From positions 742,671 through 806,670 of the forward strand of contig MNCI01008925.1 of the NCBI GenBank assembly GCA_015680685.1: 64,000 bases of DNA, given 5' to 3'. The position numbers and the translations under genes are program-made. This stretch comes from Gnetum montanum. Its lineage: Eukaryota > Streptophyta > Gnetopsida > Gnetales > Gnetaceae. Numbering within the stretch: the first letter of the stretch is position 1; every line of letters begins with the position of its first letter. Under the pieces are notes generated by a model. That model saw only the letters and a list, made by a program, of their open reading frames with translations, searched no databases and had not been told where the DNA came from. Shown here piece after piece: positions 44,835 through 56,147 of the stretch.

Positions 44835-47009
44835 CACCCAAACCAAGGCACCCAAGGGGCGAAGGACCTTCACAACCAAAGTACAAGCGCCCACGGATGG
44901 GAAGGGTATGAGGAGTGCAACTGCCAGAGCATGTGGAGGGCTCTCATGCAACTGGGCCCCTCCACGAAGGACCTAATGTGGAATCTGTCCATCAGATTCC
45001 CGAAGAGGAGATTCCCAACGAGCAATCGCAAGGGGATGAGACTCCTAGGATAGCACCACGGCTTGAGGTCACCCTGACCCAAGCCTACCCTAATGCTATC
45101 ATGCCATGCAAGGTGCAACGGATGGTCCTCCAAGAGCTAAATTTTGGACCATTCCTCGAGAATGCGTCAAAAGAAGTGAGGCTTCAGCTACAGAACTCTC
45201 CGATGTGGCCAATCATCACAACCAGTGGTGAATGGTACTTAGGAGAGACCTACCTCTTCTAGATGAATCGACAACCAAGGTCTAGAGTAAGAATCAAAGA
45301 CATTTATGTTTCTTACTCTTTGGAGGCAATAACACAGGCTTTGGGGTTGCCCAAGATAGGGGTAGATGTGGTGGAAATTCCAAAGCAAGCCGATCTAGAG
45401 GTAAAGGCATAATGGATCAAATGGTGCTACAGGGTAGAGCGCAAGGAATTCGGCTCTCTGACCATGGCGGAGAGAGTGTACTTAAAGATTACGTCTTACC
45501 ACCTGAACCCAACAGTAAGACCTAGTAAAATCATAGCCTTCTCCGCCCATGTGTGTACCTCCTTGAGTGGGAAGTTCCCAATGAGTCTTCCATAGCTACT
45601 TTTCTTGGAGATTGAAAAGAGGTTCACTGAGAACGAATGTGGAAGAAGAGCTCTCCCCTTTCCCTGCCTAATTCAAAATTTATGCAAATGAGTAGGGATA
45701 GCACGGTATTCCAATGATGTAATCTGGTGCGCCCCAATTACCGCTTGGTGAGAAATGATAAAGGATAAAACTCTTGCCACCACATAGACAGAGGAGGAGC
45801 AGCAACCACCTCCACCACCTACACAAACAATGCAGTCAGGCTCACAAACCATGACAAATTTCATCCGCGAGATCCGGGAAACGCTCTTGAGCCAGTAAGA
45901 GCAATCTGGCAGGACTGGTGGAGGAGAACACCCTTTGGTCTATTGCCCTACCATGAGCCACCTGGAGCAAGTGGCTCAATCAGTTAGCTTGCTTGAAAGG
46001 GCAGGGCCGATATTCTCCGCCGCCTAAGCACAAGTGCCAACCAGAACAAATCCAAGCATCCGAGAGGTAACAGTATCAACCCAACAGTTATTCCCTGAAA
46101 TTTCAAAAAATGCTGCTACCTTCTTGGTACGTTTGGAAGATGGTGAAGGGGTGATGGTCCTAGTGATGCAGCACCAGGGATAGGAGGTTGTGGCCGAAGT
46201 GGTTGCTGACACAATTACTACGGCTCTCAATGCATCGAAAGCACATGTACCGAACGTTCATGGACTACAAGATGTACAGGTGTCTGCTGGAACTTCGCAT
46301 AGCAAGATTGATGTAGCCCAACACGAGGAGTTGTTGGACTGACTAGTGGGAACTAGGCCACCGCTTCCGAATGTCTTTGACCTTTTGGACAACATTACTG
46401 CAACCCAATCGGAGCTGCTCTCAGCAAGGGAAAAAAGCCTCATTTTGAAAGGGCAACTTGAAGCTGCTCAAGCTGCTTGTCAGCACTTGGAAACGGAAGT
46501 AGGGCAATTAAGAGCCCAGCTTGCCGATCCAGCCATTCTCAACTACGAAATCACCAAAGATGAAGCTTTTTAATAACTTCAACTTAGACTTCAGATCATT
46601 GAGGGTGAGCGAGAGTCTGCGATCTTCGATCAGTCCTTGGCAAACGTTCAAGCATATAATTTGAACAGGGACTTAACGGAGGTTCGCCAGGAGAATGTTA
46701 GGTTGATCAAGGAGGTTCATCGCCTATGTAATGTTGGTGCAAAAAATGAACACATGAAAAATTTTATCCATAAATAGCAAGAGGAACTAGCCAGGGTGAA
46801 TGTTGACATAAGAAGGTTGGCCATTGAAAATCGAAATCTGTCAATGGAGAAGGTTCGGGCATTGCGATAGAAATCTACAATTGAAATTTCTGCTTGGAAA
46901 AATGAGGTCCTAAAATTTGAAAAGATCAAAAATCATTACAGGGACCAAGTGGGATTACAAAAGGAAGTAAATGAAAAGCATATTCAAGTAGCAAAAGCCA
47001 AAAGGAACC
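44835..47009 (+). pseudogene. Athila-4 late (env-position) ORF, longest copy
   Basis: The frame reads about 720 codons across several TAG/TGA stops before Tat-2 cuts it. First comes a basic Pro-rich start ('APKPRHPRGEG', 'KYKRPRMGR'), then 'VLQELNFGPFLE' and 'MWPIITTSGEWYLGE' (45125-45240). A globular part follows with 'YSLEAITQALGLPKIG', 'AERVYLKITSYHLNP' and 'LPFPCLIQNLCK' (45310-45690); the last resembles the LPFP-LI-LC motif of a common plant transposon-associated domain. A Pro run and 'FIREIRETLLSQ' lead into a long coiled coil with heptads (46380-47000). I see no signal peptide or membrane span, so 'env-like' refers only to position. Its likely expression is from the upstream module or by splicing. 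Confidence 0.7.
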
Positions 47010-49038
47010 TATACTATCCGAAATCATTGGTGCGAGACTAGAATGAAATGGACACCGAGAGATTTACGGAAGATACAGTAAAACCCCACCTTCGTGCGAG
47101 GGCAAGCTGGAAATAAGTGAAGGCATAGTGCCTTGAATGGTCTGTGCACAGATCAAATGAGAACTTCCCTATGCACTGGGTTAGACATAAACAGATGCAA
47201 ACGAAAATGTAAATGAATGTACGAAATGTAAGACGAAAACAAAACATAAACAAAGATAACGGAAATTGTAACAAATGTAAATGGCATAAATAAAGAACAA
47301 TGGATGGCAAAATTGTAACTATATTGATTGACAATTACAAAAGAAGTGCACCAATTAGAACACAGTTGCAGATTGATTACAAGGTAGACGTTTAACCCCA
47401 ATGCAAAGGGTGTACAGAAACTGGGAGATTGCAGGTTTTTGGTTGCAGGTTTGCAGCGTGAACAAAATTGCCCCAAGTGCTCAGCGTGATTAGCTCTAGG
47501 TAATGTCTAGTCATACGAAATAATGATGATGAGGTTCACTAATTCTCTAGATCTGGAGGCCCCAAAATTGTCAACCCAGAAATTTTCCAACCTCTATTAA
47601 GTGGAAAAATGGGGTATTTATAGGATTTTCAGGCATGGGATCTGGGTCTGGAAAAAGATCTATGGCTGCAGGGTGAGAGAGATGCAGATCAGGTGATAGG
47701 TGTTTACATTTTGACTGGATGCACGACACTTTAGAATGTACAGCGTGCAGCCTGACCAAGATCTCTTACACTGGCATGTGTAATCCAAAGTGTAAGAGCT
47801 TGATACGCTGAGAAATGCAAAATGTATAAAGAATGTTAAAGTACAAGAATGGATCTGGATGTTTGGCCTCTAGATCTGCCGATCTATGCTATTTTCTGCT
47901 CCACCAAGGCCTCCTATGTGTGTGGATCTGGCTCTAGTGTGTTTGCAGTGTGTCTTGGTGTCAACATCTAGCATCCAGCATCCCAGTGTGTCCAAGTGTT
48001 TACGCTGTGCATACGCTGGTGTCGGCGTGTGAGCATGACCATCAGCATGTCCAATGTTTATGATGCATTTTGAGTCCACTTCTGACCTGTGAGACCCATT
48101 TTCGGAGTGGATCTGCATGGCTGAGGTTGAGAGGATTCTGCACATCTATTTTGAGCTGGTTTGGAGGCTGTTTTGGCATACTTCTGGTTGGTCACGCTGT
48201 GGTCACACTGCCCAGCATGACCTCAGTGTCACCAAGTGTTTATGCCCTATATGAAGTTGATTTTTGGATGCTGGTGCCTATTTCTTGATGCTTGACTGCT
48301 TCCTGCTCTCTAGGGTGTCCTAGATGCTGAATTTGACTCCATTTTGCTACTGTTTTGGGCTAGTTTGGTTTTGTCACACTAAGGTCACACTGACTCCATT
48401 TTCAGTTGGTCAGTTGGTCACAGCATGACCAACTAAAAATGCCATGTTTGAGGCCCGAATTATGAGTTTTTGAAGCCTATGAACATGTACATGTGTTGCC
48501 TATCCCTGGGGGTTGCTCAGATGTCAAAGATGATACTTGAAAATGGTTGATTTGCCTTGTTTTTGTTTTGTCACGCTGTGCAACGTGACCTCAACGTGAC
48601 CCTAGCATGACCAACTAAAAATGGCTCAAAACATGTGATTTTGAGCTCGAATTTCAAGGTTCTAGATGCTAGGAGTTGCAGGGGACTCCGATGATGCTCA
48701 AGGGGGGGCTACATGCCCAAATTTGGCCTGTTTAGACTTGATTCTAGGGCTCCAGTAGTTGGTCATGCTGTACACATGCTACTCTTATGCTGGGTAGCGT
48801 GACCAAGGTGTATACAATGAAAACCATGAATTTTGAGCCTGAAACCCTAGATTCCAGATGCCGGGAGTTGGAGCAATCGCCTATGGGCCCCGGGGGAACT
48901 TTTCCTATTCAATTGTGTGTCATTTCATGTTGTTTTGGAGGCTCTCGAGTTTGGTCACGCTGTACTCATGTTGGGCAGCAGCATGAATTAGCTTGAGTGT
49001 TGTCTAAAAGTTCTAGGCCAAAATTTTATGGTGTTTCA
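47010..49038 (-). repeat. Tat-2 3' LTR (2029 bp)
   Basis: The ends (minus strand TGAAACACC at 49038; the other end tatactatccgaaatc at 47010) match Tat-1. TATAAATA on the minus strand lies near 47609-47618. It is about 480 bp longer than the Tat-1 LTRs. The excess lies in 48120-49000, where a module of roughly 150-180 bp repeats about four times, each with a GGTCACGCTG/CAGCGTGACC pair. Frames at 48070 and 48787 are by-products. Confidence 0.85.
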
Positions 49039-49053
49039 TTGGCCCCTCTTTGT
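49039..49053 (-). other. Tat-2 polypurine tract
   Basis: On the minus strand aaagaggggccaa directly precedes the LTR start, identical in its core to Tat-1. Confidence 0.8.
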
Positions 49054-50200
49054 TGACGCTTGGAGGAATCCACCTGAGAGGCATCGACAAAGAAGTACAA
49101 AACACCATGAGCAACTTGGCATCAAGCACTGTCCATTGGGCACTTGGCCGGAGGTCATCGCACCGTCTTCAAAAGTACATTGGATTAGGAAATGGAGTTT
49201 TGAGGTGCATAGGAAGCAGGTTGTAACTGTGGAATTGGGGATTGATCAAGGGATTGTTTTGTTTAACTATGAGGGAGGAATGCTCTTTTGAACAAGTCAT
49301 GTTGGTCCTTGTCGACAGCCAGTATCTAGCAGACTTGGAACCAAGGCATGGGAGGTGCGTTCTTTAGAGGAATGAGACTCTTATATCATGTTTGAGAGAA
49401 CCCATTTTCAACAAACAAAACCACGCAATGAGGTGGTGTGTTCTTTGGAGAAACAGGACCCTTGGGAGTGTCAGAGGGAACCTGTTGTTAACAACCAAAT
49501 CCACACGATGATGTGGTGCGATATGATTGCTTGAGACACTAGTTTTTTCTTTCAAGACAACTGTCTTCCCACCTCAGGCTTGCATGGGAAGAGCCAATGG
49601 CCTTATGATGTATTTTCCTCTTTGATTTTTATTTTTATTTTTATTTTTTTGGAAAGAGCATTTTTTTTAGTGTGGTACTCATGCTCTTGTAGTTGTATCA
49701 TGTGCTATGCTGTGTTGCAGTTTGCAACTGCTTGGAGAGTCACAGTGTGCAATAGTGTGATTCCAATTTTTTGGGGTGAATGGGATGTATCTAGGAGGTG
49801 TAACTGAGTAGGACAGGGAGAACATTTTGGGGAATAACGGATGCATCGAGAACTGGAAATGTACTCATGAGTAGATTGATTAACGTGGTTGCATGCATCG
49901 AGAACAATGTGATACCTTTTCACTATGATGAAGTGCATCCATGCGTGAACACCTCAGAGCATCATCCTACAAACACAACTCCAAGAGGACAAGAAAATCA
50001 CAAGTGAGTTAGTCTAAAATACTTTAAACATGAATACAGTCGATGGGATGGAGGCACTGTGTTAAACTTCAAGCAAACAGAACGAGTAGCATTAGAGTCA
50101 TCAGAGTCCATGTGGTGAATCATGCAGCAGGTTTTAGACAAAGAAAAGTCATTGATTGTAGCAACAGATCAATGGCCCAGTGATGATGTTGCCAATTTAT
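49054..50200 (-). other. Tat-2 3' non-coding region with 80-bp tandem pair
   Basis: It aligns with Tat-1 28357-29479. The tandem pair is at about 49355-49515 (marker tgttctttggagaaacagga). No gene is supported. Confidence 0.6.
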
Positions 50201-50204
50201 AGTC

Positions 50205-50480
50205 TTAATAGACTGTCGTGGATTAGCTTTACGTCATAACTCTTTGGACGTTGCCAGTTTAACGTTGTAGCGGACGGTGGAGTGCTAGTTTATAGTCATG
50301 GCGGACTATGAAGAGGCAAGGTATTTTATAGTCTTAGTGAACTCTGGTAGATAAGTGTGGCAGTTTAGTGTCATGCCGGACAGAACTGTGTGGTGTTAGT
50401 TTATCGTAATAACGCCAGGACGTTCTGTGGTGCTAGTTTTAAGTCTTAGCTCCGAGACTGTTCTATGGTATCAGTTTTAG
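50205..50480 (-). repeat. Tat-2 AGTTTA/GTCAT short repeats, pol-side cluster
   Basis: This is a degenerate series of tagtttatagtcatggcgga, gtttaacgttgtagcggacg and similar units, in the same position as 29480-29745 in Tat-1. Confidence 0.75.
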
Positions 50481-50524
50481 GTTGTGATGCTAGGACCGAA
50501 ACGTACCTTAGGCTCATCAGACGT

Positions 50525-51660
50525 AGAATGGTTTCAGGTACATATGATTTGTAGGGTTAGTGAACTCGTTTCCATCCATGTCGGTGAGTTTGAATGCCCC
50601 ATTGTCATATGCCTTAGTGACCAAGTAAGGCCCTTCCCAGTTGGCTGAGAATTTGTCCAAGTGGTCACGGACCATCTTGAGGATAATGTCACCCTCTTTG
50701 ATTGGACGCTTGCATACATCATGTTGATGTCACTATTGTTGTTGTTTATGGTACCACTCGATTTGATCTAGCGTATGTGTACGTTCCTCCTCCACTGAAT
50801 CAAGGTCAACAATGTGCAATTCATCATTTTGGCCTTCCTTGAGGAGTCCTGAGAAAGTGACCCGCAATGAGGGTACCTGCAATTCCAAAGGTAAAATAGC
50901 TTCTGATCCATAAACAAGATTATAGGGTGTTTTACCTGTGGACGTTCAATGTGTCGTTCAATATGTCCATAGTGCATAAACTAGCTATTCATGCCATCTT
51001 CTTTTGCTCTGATGAATGATAGTTTTATTTTTGGATTCCGCTTGACCATTGCTTTGTGGCTAGTACGGTGACGAGAACGAGTGTTTGATTCCTAGGCTCT
51101 CATAGAAGTTTTTGGTTTCGGCACTACTGAACTATGGCCCATTATAGGTGATTATGATCATTGGGATGCCAAAACATGTTATGATGTTTTCAAGTATGAA
51201 ATTGCACACTTGTTTGGATGTGATCTTCCTAAGGGGGATAACTTCTACCCATTTTATGAAGTATTCTATTGTGATGATGATGAAGCTATGTCCTGCTGCA
51301 AATGGAGAAGTTATTGGTCCAATGATGTCTAACACCCATTTCTGGAAAGGCCATGTGATTTGTGCTGTATGCAACTCATTAGGTGGCACATGTATTAAAT
51401 TACCATGCTTCTGACAAACATTGCACATTTTGACCTTGGAGAAACAATCGTACACCATGTGTGGCTAATAATAGCCTAAACGTCTGATTTTCGTTGTCAT
51501 TGCCTTGGGCGCTATGTGCTCTCCGCAAAGTCCTTCATGAACTTGCTCCACGATCATGTGACTGTCAATGCTACTAACACACACTAAAAAAATTCCTTCA
51601 TATGATCTATGACATAACATGTCTCCTATTAACGCATATTGTCAAGAACATTTTTACACC
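50525..51660 (-). pseudogene. Tat-2 integrase
   Basis: On the minus strand the frame 51132-51458 carries 'CNVCQKHGNLIHVPPNELH', 'KWVLDIIGPITSP' and 'FGIPMIIITYNGP'. The second catalytic Asp of TDNG is Tyr here (Asn in Tat-1). The C-terminal part near 50534-50720 is out of frame but matches 'FSANWEGPYLVTK' of Tat-1 at DNA level. It is inactive as it stands. Confidence 0.83.
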
Positions 51661-52290
51661 GCGTCCTTTTGAGCATTAGTTAGATGTTGTGGCAGTTCAC
51701 CAAGTAGAAGGTACTCTTTTATGTCTTCATACCATTCTACTGTGTGTGTAGTACTAACAAGTGCTATAGGTAGGTCATTGGAAGAGTCAGTTATAGGTTT
51801 GGTGCAGTTCAATATGGAACTAGGCAACGTATGAAACATGTTGGGTGTCATGTTTAAGGCTAGTGTTGCGAGTGCATCTACAATGGTATTTTCATTTCTA
51901 GGAACATGTTGCACGTCTATATTTGTTAACTATTTCAGTAAGTATTTAGTTAAGTCACAGTACAGTTGTAAATGTGAAGCCTTGCATGCAAACACATCTA
52001 TAACTTGATTGATTACTAGCTGTGAGTCACCTCGAACTACGAGCCATGTCATTCCTGAAGCTAGTGCTACTATAAGACCTCTAAGAAGACCTTCGTACTC
52101 TACCACGTTTTTGGTACAAGGGAAGTTTAATCGATAGGCAGAGGATCGAATCTCTCCAAAGGGATAAGTTATAATGGCTATAGCACTTCCTCCTCAGGAG
52201 GTTGACGCTCCGTCAAAGTATAAGATTGCATCGTAGTTGTTGGGCACGGTGTCTATGGTGTTCACATTCTCATCAGGGAACTCGGGGTTG
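51654..52290 (-). pseudogene. Tat-2 second RNase H (aRNH type)
   Basis: On the minus strand 'MQHVPRNENTIVDALATLAL' (51850-51914) and an upstream decayed 'FDGAS'-like block and 'TKNVVEYEGLLRGL' match the Tat-1 domain. The linker to integrase reads 'TVEWYEDIKEYLLLGELPQHL'. Confidence 0.75.
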
Positions 52291-53980
52291 ATCGTTGCTT
52301 GCTCTTGCATTGGTGAGGTGGTCATTTGATTGACTATTGCTTGACCCTTTGTGAAAGATTAAGCTATGTAGCGTAGGTCAAACTCAGCAATCATCGCCTT
52401 CCATCTAGCTATCCTGCTTGATTCATAGATGTTATTGGTGATAGCTCTGAGTACATCGTCGTTACAAATAATGTTGACTTGGTTACGAAAGAGATAATGT
52501 CACCACTTCTTCAAGGAAAAGATAAGGGCTAGACATGACCTCTCCACGTCATTGTATCTCTATTCGTGGGCCACTAAGGCATGGCATAGGTAGTAGACAG
52601 GGATTTCAGTTCCATCTTCTTGTTTTTGACAAAGCATAGATGCGATAGATGAATCTGATGTCTCAAGGTAGATGTAAAAAGGTTTGTTGTTCTAGGGGAG
52701 ATAAACTATCAGTAGTTGAGCTAGTGCCATTTTGATGTTCTCAAAGGCTTCCTAGCACTATTAAGTCCATTGAAAATGGGCATTTTTGTGCAATAAATGC
52801 TGCATGGGTTTCAACTTGTCTATCAGTTTTTCAATGAAGCGCATAATAAACTGTAATCTACCCTATAGATTTCGTAGTTCGGTAAGGTTGCTAGGTGGTT
52901 TCAAATTTGTTATTGCCTCAACCTTATCGGGATCTACTCGTATCCCTATTTGAGATACCATGAATCCAAGCATTTTGCCAGTTTTAACTCTGAAAATGCA
53001 TTTCCTTGGGTTAAGTCTAAGGTCATACTTGAGACAACGTTTAAGTACCAAGTCTAGATCGTTGATGTGTTGCTCAATTGTTTTTGACTTGACCGCGATG
53101 TTGTCTATGTAATCATTGAGCAAATTAAGCATATAATCACTAAATATGTAAGTCATTTCTCGCTGATATGTAGCATCGGCATTTTTTAGACCGAATGGCA
53201 TCATTGTATAATAAAACGTGCCCCATGGTGTCATGAAGGTTGTCCTGAGTTAATGTTCTGGGTTGATCCTAACCTGGCTGTACCCCAAGAATCCATCCAT
53301 AAAGGATAACAATGCATGCCTAGCAGTCGAATCAACAAGTTGATCGATACCGGGTAGGGGGAAGTCATCTTTTATGGTTGCTATGTTAAGGTCACGGAAG
53401 TCAATACATAGGCAAATGCTCTCATTCTTCTTTGGGACTACAACCATGTTAGATACCCAATTGGCATAGTCAATAGCTCGGATGAAACCGACCTAGTAAA
53501 GTTTCATGATTTTATTATGAACTGCTAGCACTACCTCAGGTCTAACCTTTTGTGCTTTTTGTTTCACTGGTCTAAGTTTTGGTTCAAGAATGATGTTATG
53601 CTAGACTATTCAAGGGTCTAGTCCTGGCATATCAATATAAGACCAAGCAAATGCTTTCATGTTGTCTTTCAGCACTTGAGCTATGTCACTGGCTAGTTGT
53701 GGATTTAATAGAGTACTCAGTTTTAATATTTTGACTTCGCCATTGGACATAGTAATGGGGACTTCGGCAAGGGGATCTTCGGTGATGTTATTGATCTCTA
53801 AGTCCAGAGTTTTTTTCATTCCCTTAAAGAAATCAAGTGTCTCCTGTGTTGATGCCACAAAATTATCATAAGTTGATGAGTCTAGGTCAATGGACTCTAG
53901 ATTAATCTCTCTTTTAATGGCCCCATGTGGTCCATTGATAGACAGCATTGTAAAGAGGTTCTTGCTATCCATGTGTTTAT
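52291..53980 (-). pseudogene. Tat-2 reverse transcriptase and first RNase H
   Basis: On the minus strand the lead-in 'MKAFAWSYIDMPGLDP' closes the frame 53610-53972. 'MVVVPKKNESICLCIDFRDL', 'DDFPLPGIDQLVD' and 'FMDGFLGYSQVRI' follow (53250-53447), then 'TPWGTFYYTMMPFGLKNADATYQ'-type blocks (frame 52863-53234). The active site reads YIDN (53100-53111), so the second catalytic Asp is Asn. The RNase H part (52380-52790) is decayed. The order and spacing equal Tat-1. Confidence 0.86.
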
Positions 53981-54089
53981 TCCTGCCAATTTAAATCAGG
54001 AGCACCGTGAGTGAGGTTTTCTTGACGGACGAGTTGCTAAATATAAATTAGCTTTGTTTAATTTATGTTCTAATGAGATTACAGAATGT

Positions 54090-54150
54090 AGGGGTAGTTC
54101 AATGTCATACCAAGACCGCATGGCAGTTTTAGGCCTTACCGGGCCATTTG
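54090..54150. repeat. Tat-2 decayed short repeats between RT and the opposite-strand gene
   Basis: tagttcaatgtcataccaag and ggcagttttaggccttaccg are two decayed units of the repeat seen at 33345-33480 in Tat-1. Confidence 0.6.
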
Positions 54151-54688
54151 GTGTTCATATTTCTTGTGAATACTAACGCTGTAATTTAATTTTTGCTTCT
54201 TTTTTTATTTTTGATTTTGAGTCTTTAATTTTCATGCTTCGTTTTGTCTTTAATGTTTAGGCGTTAATGCATAGAAAAGGAACAGATGAAAAAGAAACTA
54301 TCTTAAGAGCATAATAATGAAGACAATATGAGAAGTAATAAAATAACAAAATTAAAAATACAAATAAAACGTCCAATAAGAAAAACACAATGCAGCCACA
54401 TGGGATAAGTTAAGATAGGGTAAAAGGGGACTGACGCATTGGAGCGTGAGTAACTAGGTGTTTAGCGCAGCGTGAGCAATAAGAAATGCAGGTAGCATGA
54501 GTTAGAGGGATCGGTAGCATGACTAGCTAGGTGTACAGCATAGCATGAGCAACAAGGTATGCCATGGAGCATGAGCAGCAAGAAGTTTTGGCAGGGCGTG
54601 AGTTACAGGAATTGTTGGCAGGGCGTGAGTTACAAGAATTGTTGGTAGGGCAGCGTGACCACGGCATAGAGTAGCGTGAGCGTGAGTA
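54151..54688 (+). other. Upstream region of the Tat-2 opposite-strand gene
   Basis: AT-rich to about 54420. From 54440 there are frequent AGCGTGAG/AGCATGAG motifs and a repeated gcagggcgtgagttacagga pair (54592-54652). Promoter elements are not obvious. The minus-strand frame 54527-54724 is a repeat translation. Confidence 0.55.
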
Positions 54689-54828
54689 ATGATGATGAAG
54701 GGGAAAGCAGAAACAAGCCAACATAAAGGGAAGAAGGAAGCTAGCTTATCGTTTGCAGAGGAGAGAAAACAACTGCTTCATCGCCTTCCCCAACCCGAGA
54801 TTTTATCATGGACGGGGACTCTACGCAT

Positions 54829-56147
54829 GTATGTTTTTCTTTCATTCTTATTCCACAGCATTGTATTGTGGGGAAAGCATAACATGAGCAATTAGGGCTA
54901 CCATTTTTTTTTGTTTCAAAGTGAAGATTTTGCTGGATTCTGGAATTTGTTTAGCGGTTTTCTCATGTGCATCTCGAGCATCAAGGACGTTGCTGAGGTT
55001 TTAAGTTTCACAATTCTTGTGGTTGCTGTGTGATAACCTGAGTAAGAGGATCAGACCTAGGGCCTGCTCAACGTGGCAACCCAGGGCATGCCACAGCATG
55101 AGCAAATCAAGGCATGTCTCTGCATGAGGGAAGGGGGAATGCCTAGTGTGACTAATGAGAGTGTGCCTCAGCGTGAGTTATTCAGGGCTTGCCTCAGTGT
55201 GAGTTGTATTACGAGGCACGTATGGGCCCTAGCGTGTGTTGCAGGGATTCGGGTGTGGTTGCCAGAGCACATCCCTACAATCTTATTTCTGTGTGATGAT
55301 TAGTCAACATGAGTAGCCTAGGGCAAGCCCAACGTGAGCAAACCAAGGTATGGACATGGGTATAGGGTTGAGAGGGCATGAGTGCCTAGGGAAAAGCAAT
55401 TTCTACCATGTCTGGTCATCAACGTTCCAAGGAAAGCTGATCTTTGCCTGGGCGTGAGTGCCCTAGAAAAATTGATTTTTTTCCAATTTATTATTATTTT
55501 TCTTATTTTGCCTATGCACGAATATCCCAGGGAAACCGTGATTTTTGGCAATTTTTGCCTGGGCGTGAGTGCCGAGGGAAACTATGATTTTTGGCGATTT
55601 TTGCTTGGGCATGAGTGCCCAAGGAAACTACGATTTTTAGTGATTTTTTCCTAGGTGTGAGCGCCCAGGGAAACTACGATTTTTGTGGTGTGGGTAGCGT
55701 GAGCTACTCTCCAGCGTGAGTTGTGTTGTAAGTAGCAGCGTAAGTTGCATTCGTGGATTGCAGCATGAGCTACCTTGCAAATGTTTTCTCTAGCCATGTT
55801 TTACCGCATTATGCATTGCAGCGTGACTTACTAGAACTGGCATGTGAGTGACTGAGAAGGGAGCAAATTATTCATCTGGTGCTACTGGTTATTTGTATTT
55901 TTTTTTCTTGGGCTAAATAGTGAAGATGCATGTTTTGTATTTGCAAATGAATTTTTTTTAATGTACCCCAGCAAGTATTAAATTCATCAAATAGACATTG
56001 ATGTCCTTATCTCATGGGGTGATCTTGCGTGTGCGTTGAATGTTATTTACTCGTTAGGTTTATTTACTTATTTACTTATTTTGTTTGTTTAGTTGATATG
56101 TTTTGTACGTTTTAAGTTACTTACTTAAGGTTCTGGCTCTGTGCAAG
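54829..56147 (+). repeat. Tat-2 opposite-strand gene, intron 1: GCGTGAG motifs and 46-bp tandem repeat
   Basis: This long predicted intron contains about two dozen variants of CAGCGTGAG. At 55447-55690 four to five units of cctgggcgtgagtgcccagg plus gaaactacgatttttgg repeat with a 46-47 bp period; each unit can fold as a short GGGC...GCCC hairpin. The frames at 55073, 55318 and 55382 come from it. Confidence 0.7.

Larger units (their letters stand above)
43822..47009 (+). mobile_element. Athila-4, right part (3' region and late gene)
   Basis: This continues Athila-4 after Tat-1. aagtcacttaaccacaac aligns with Athila-2 at about 4782. It contains the end of the non-coding region, the palindrome and TATA module, an intron and the late ORF. 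It is cut at 47010 by Tat-2, so the Athila-4 3' LTR is outside the window. Confidence 0.82.
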
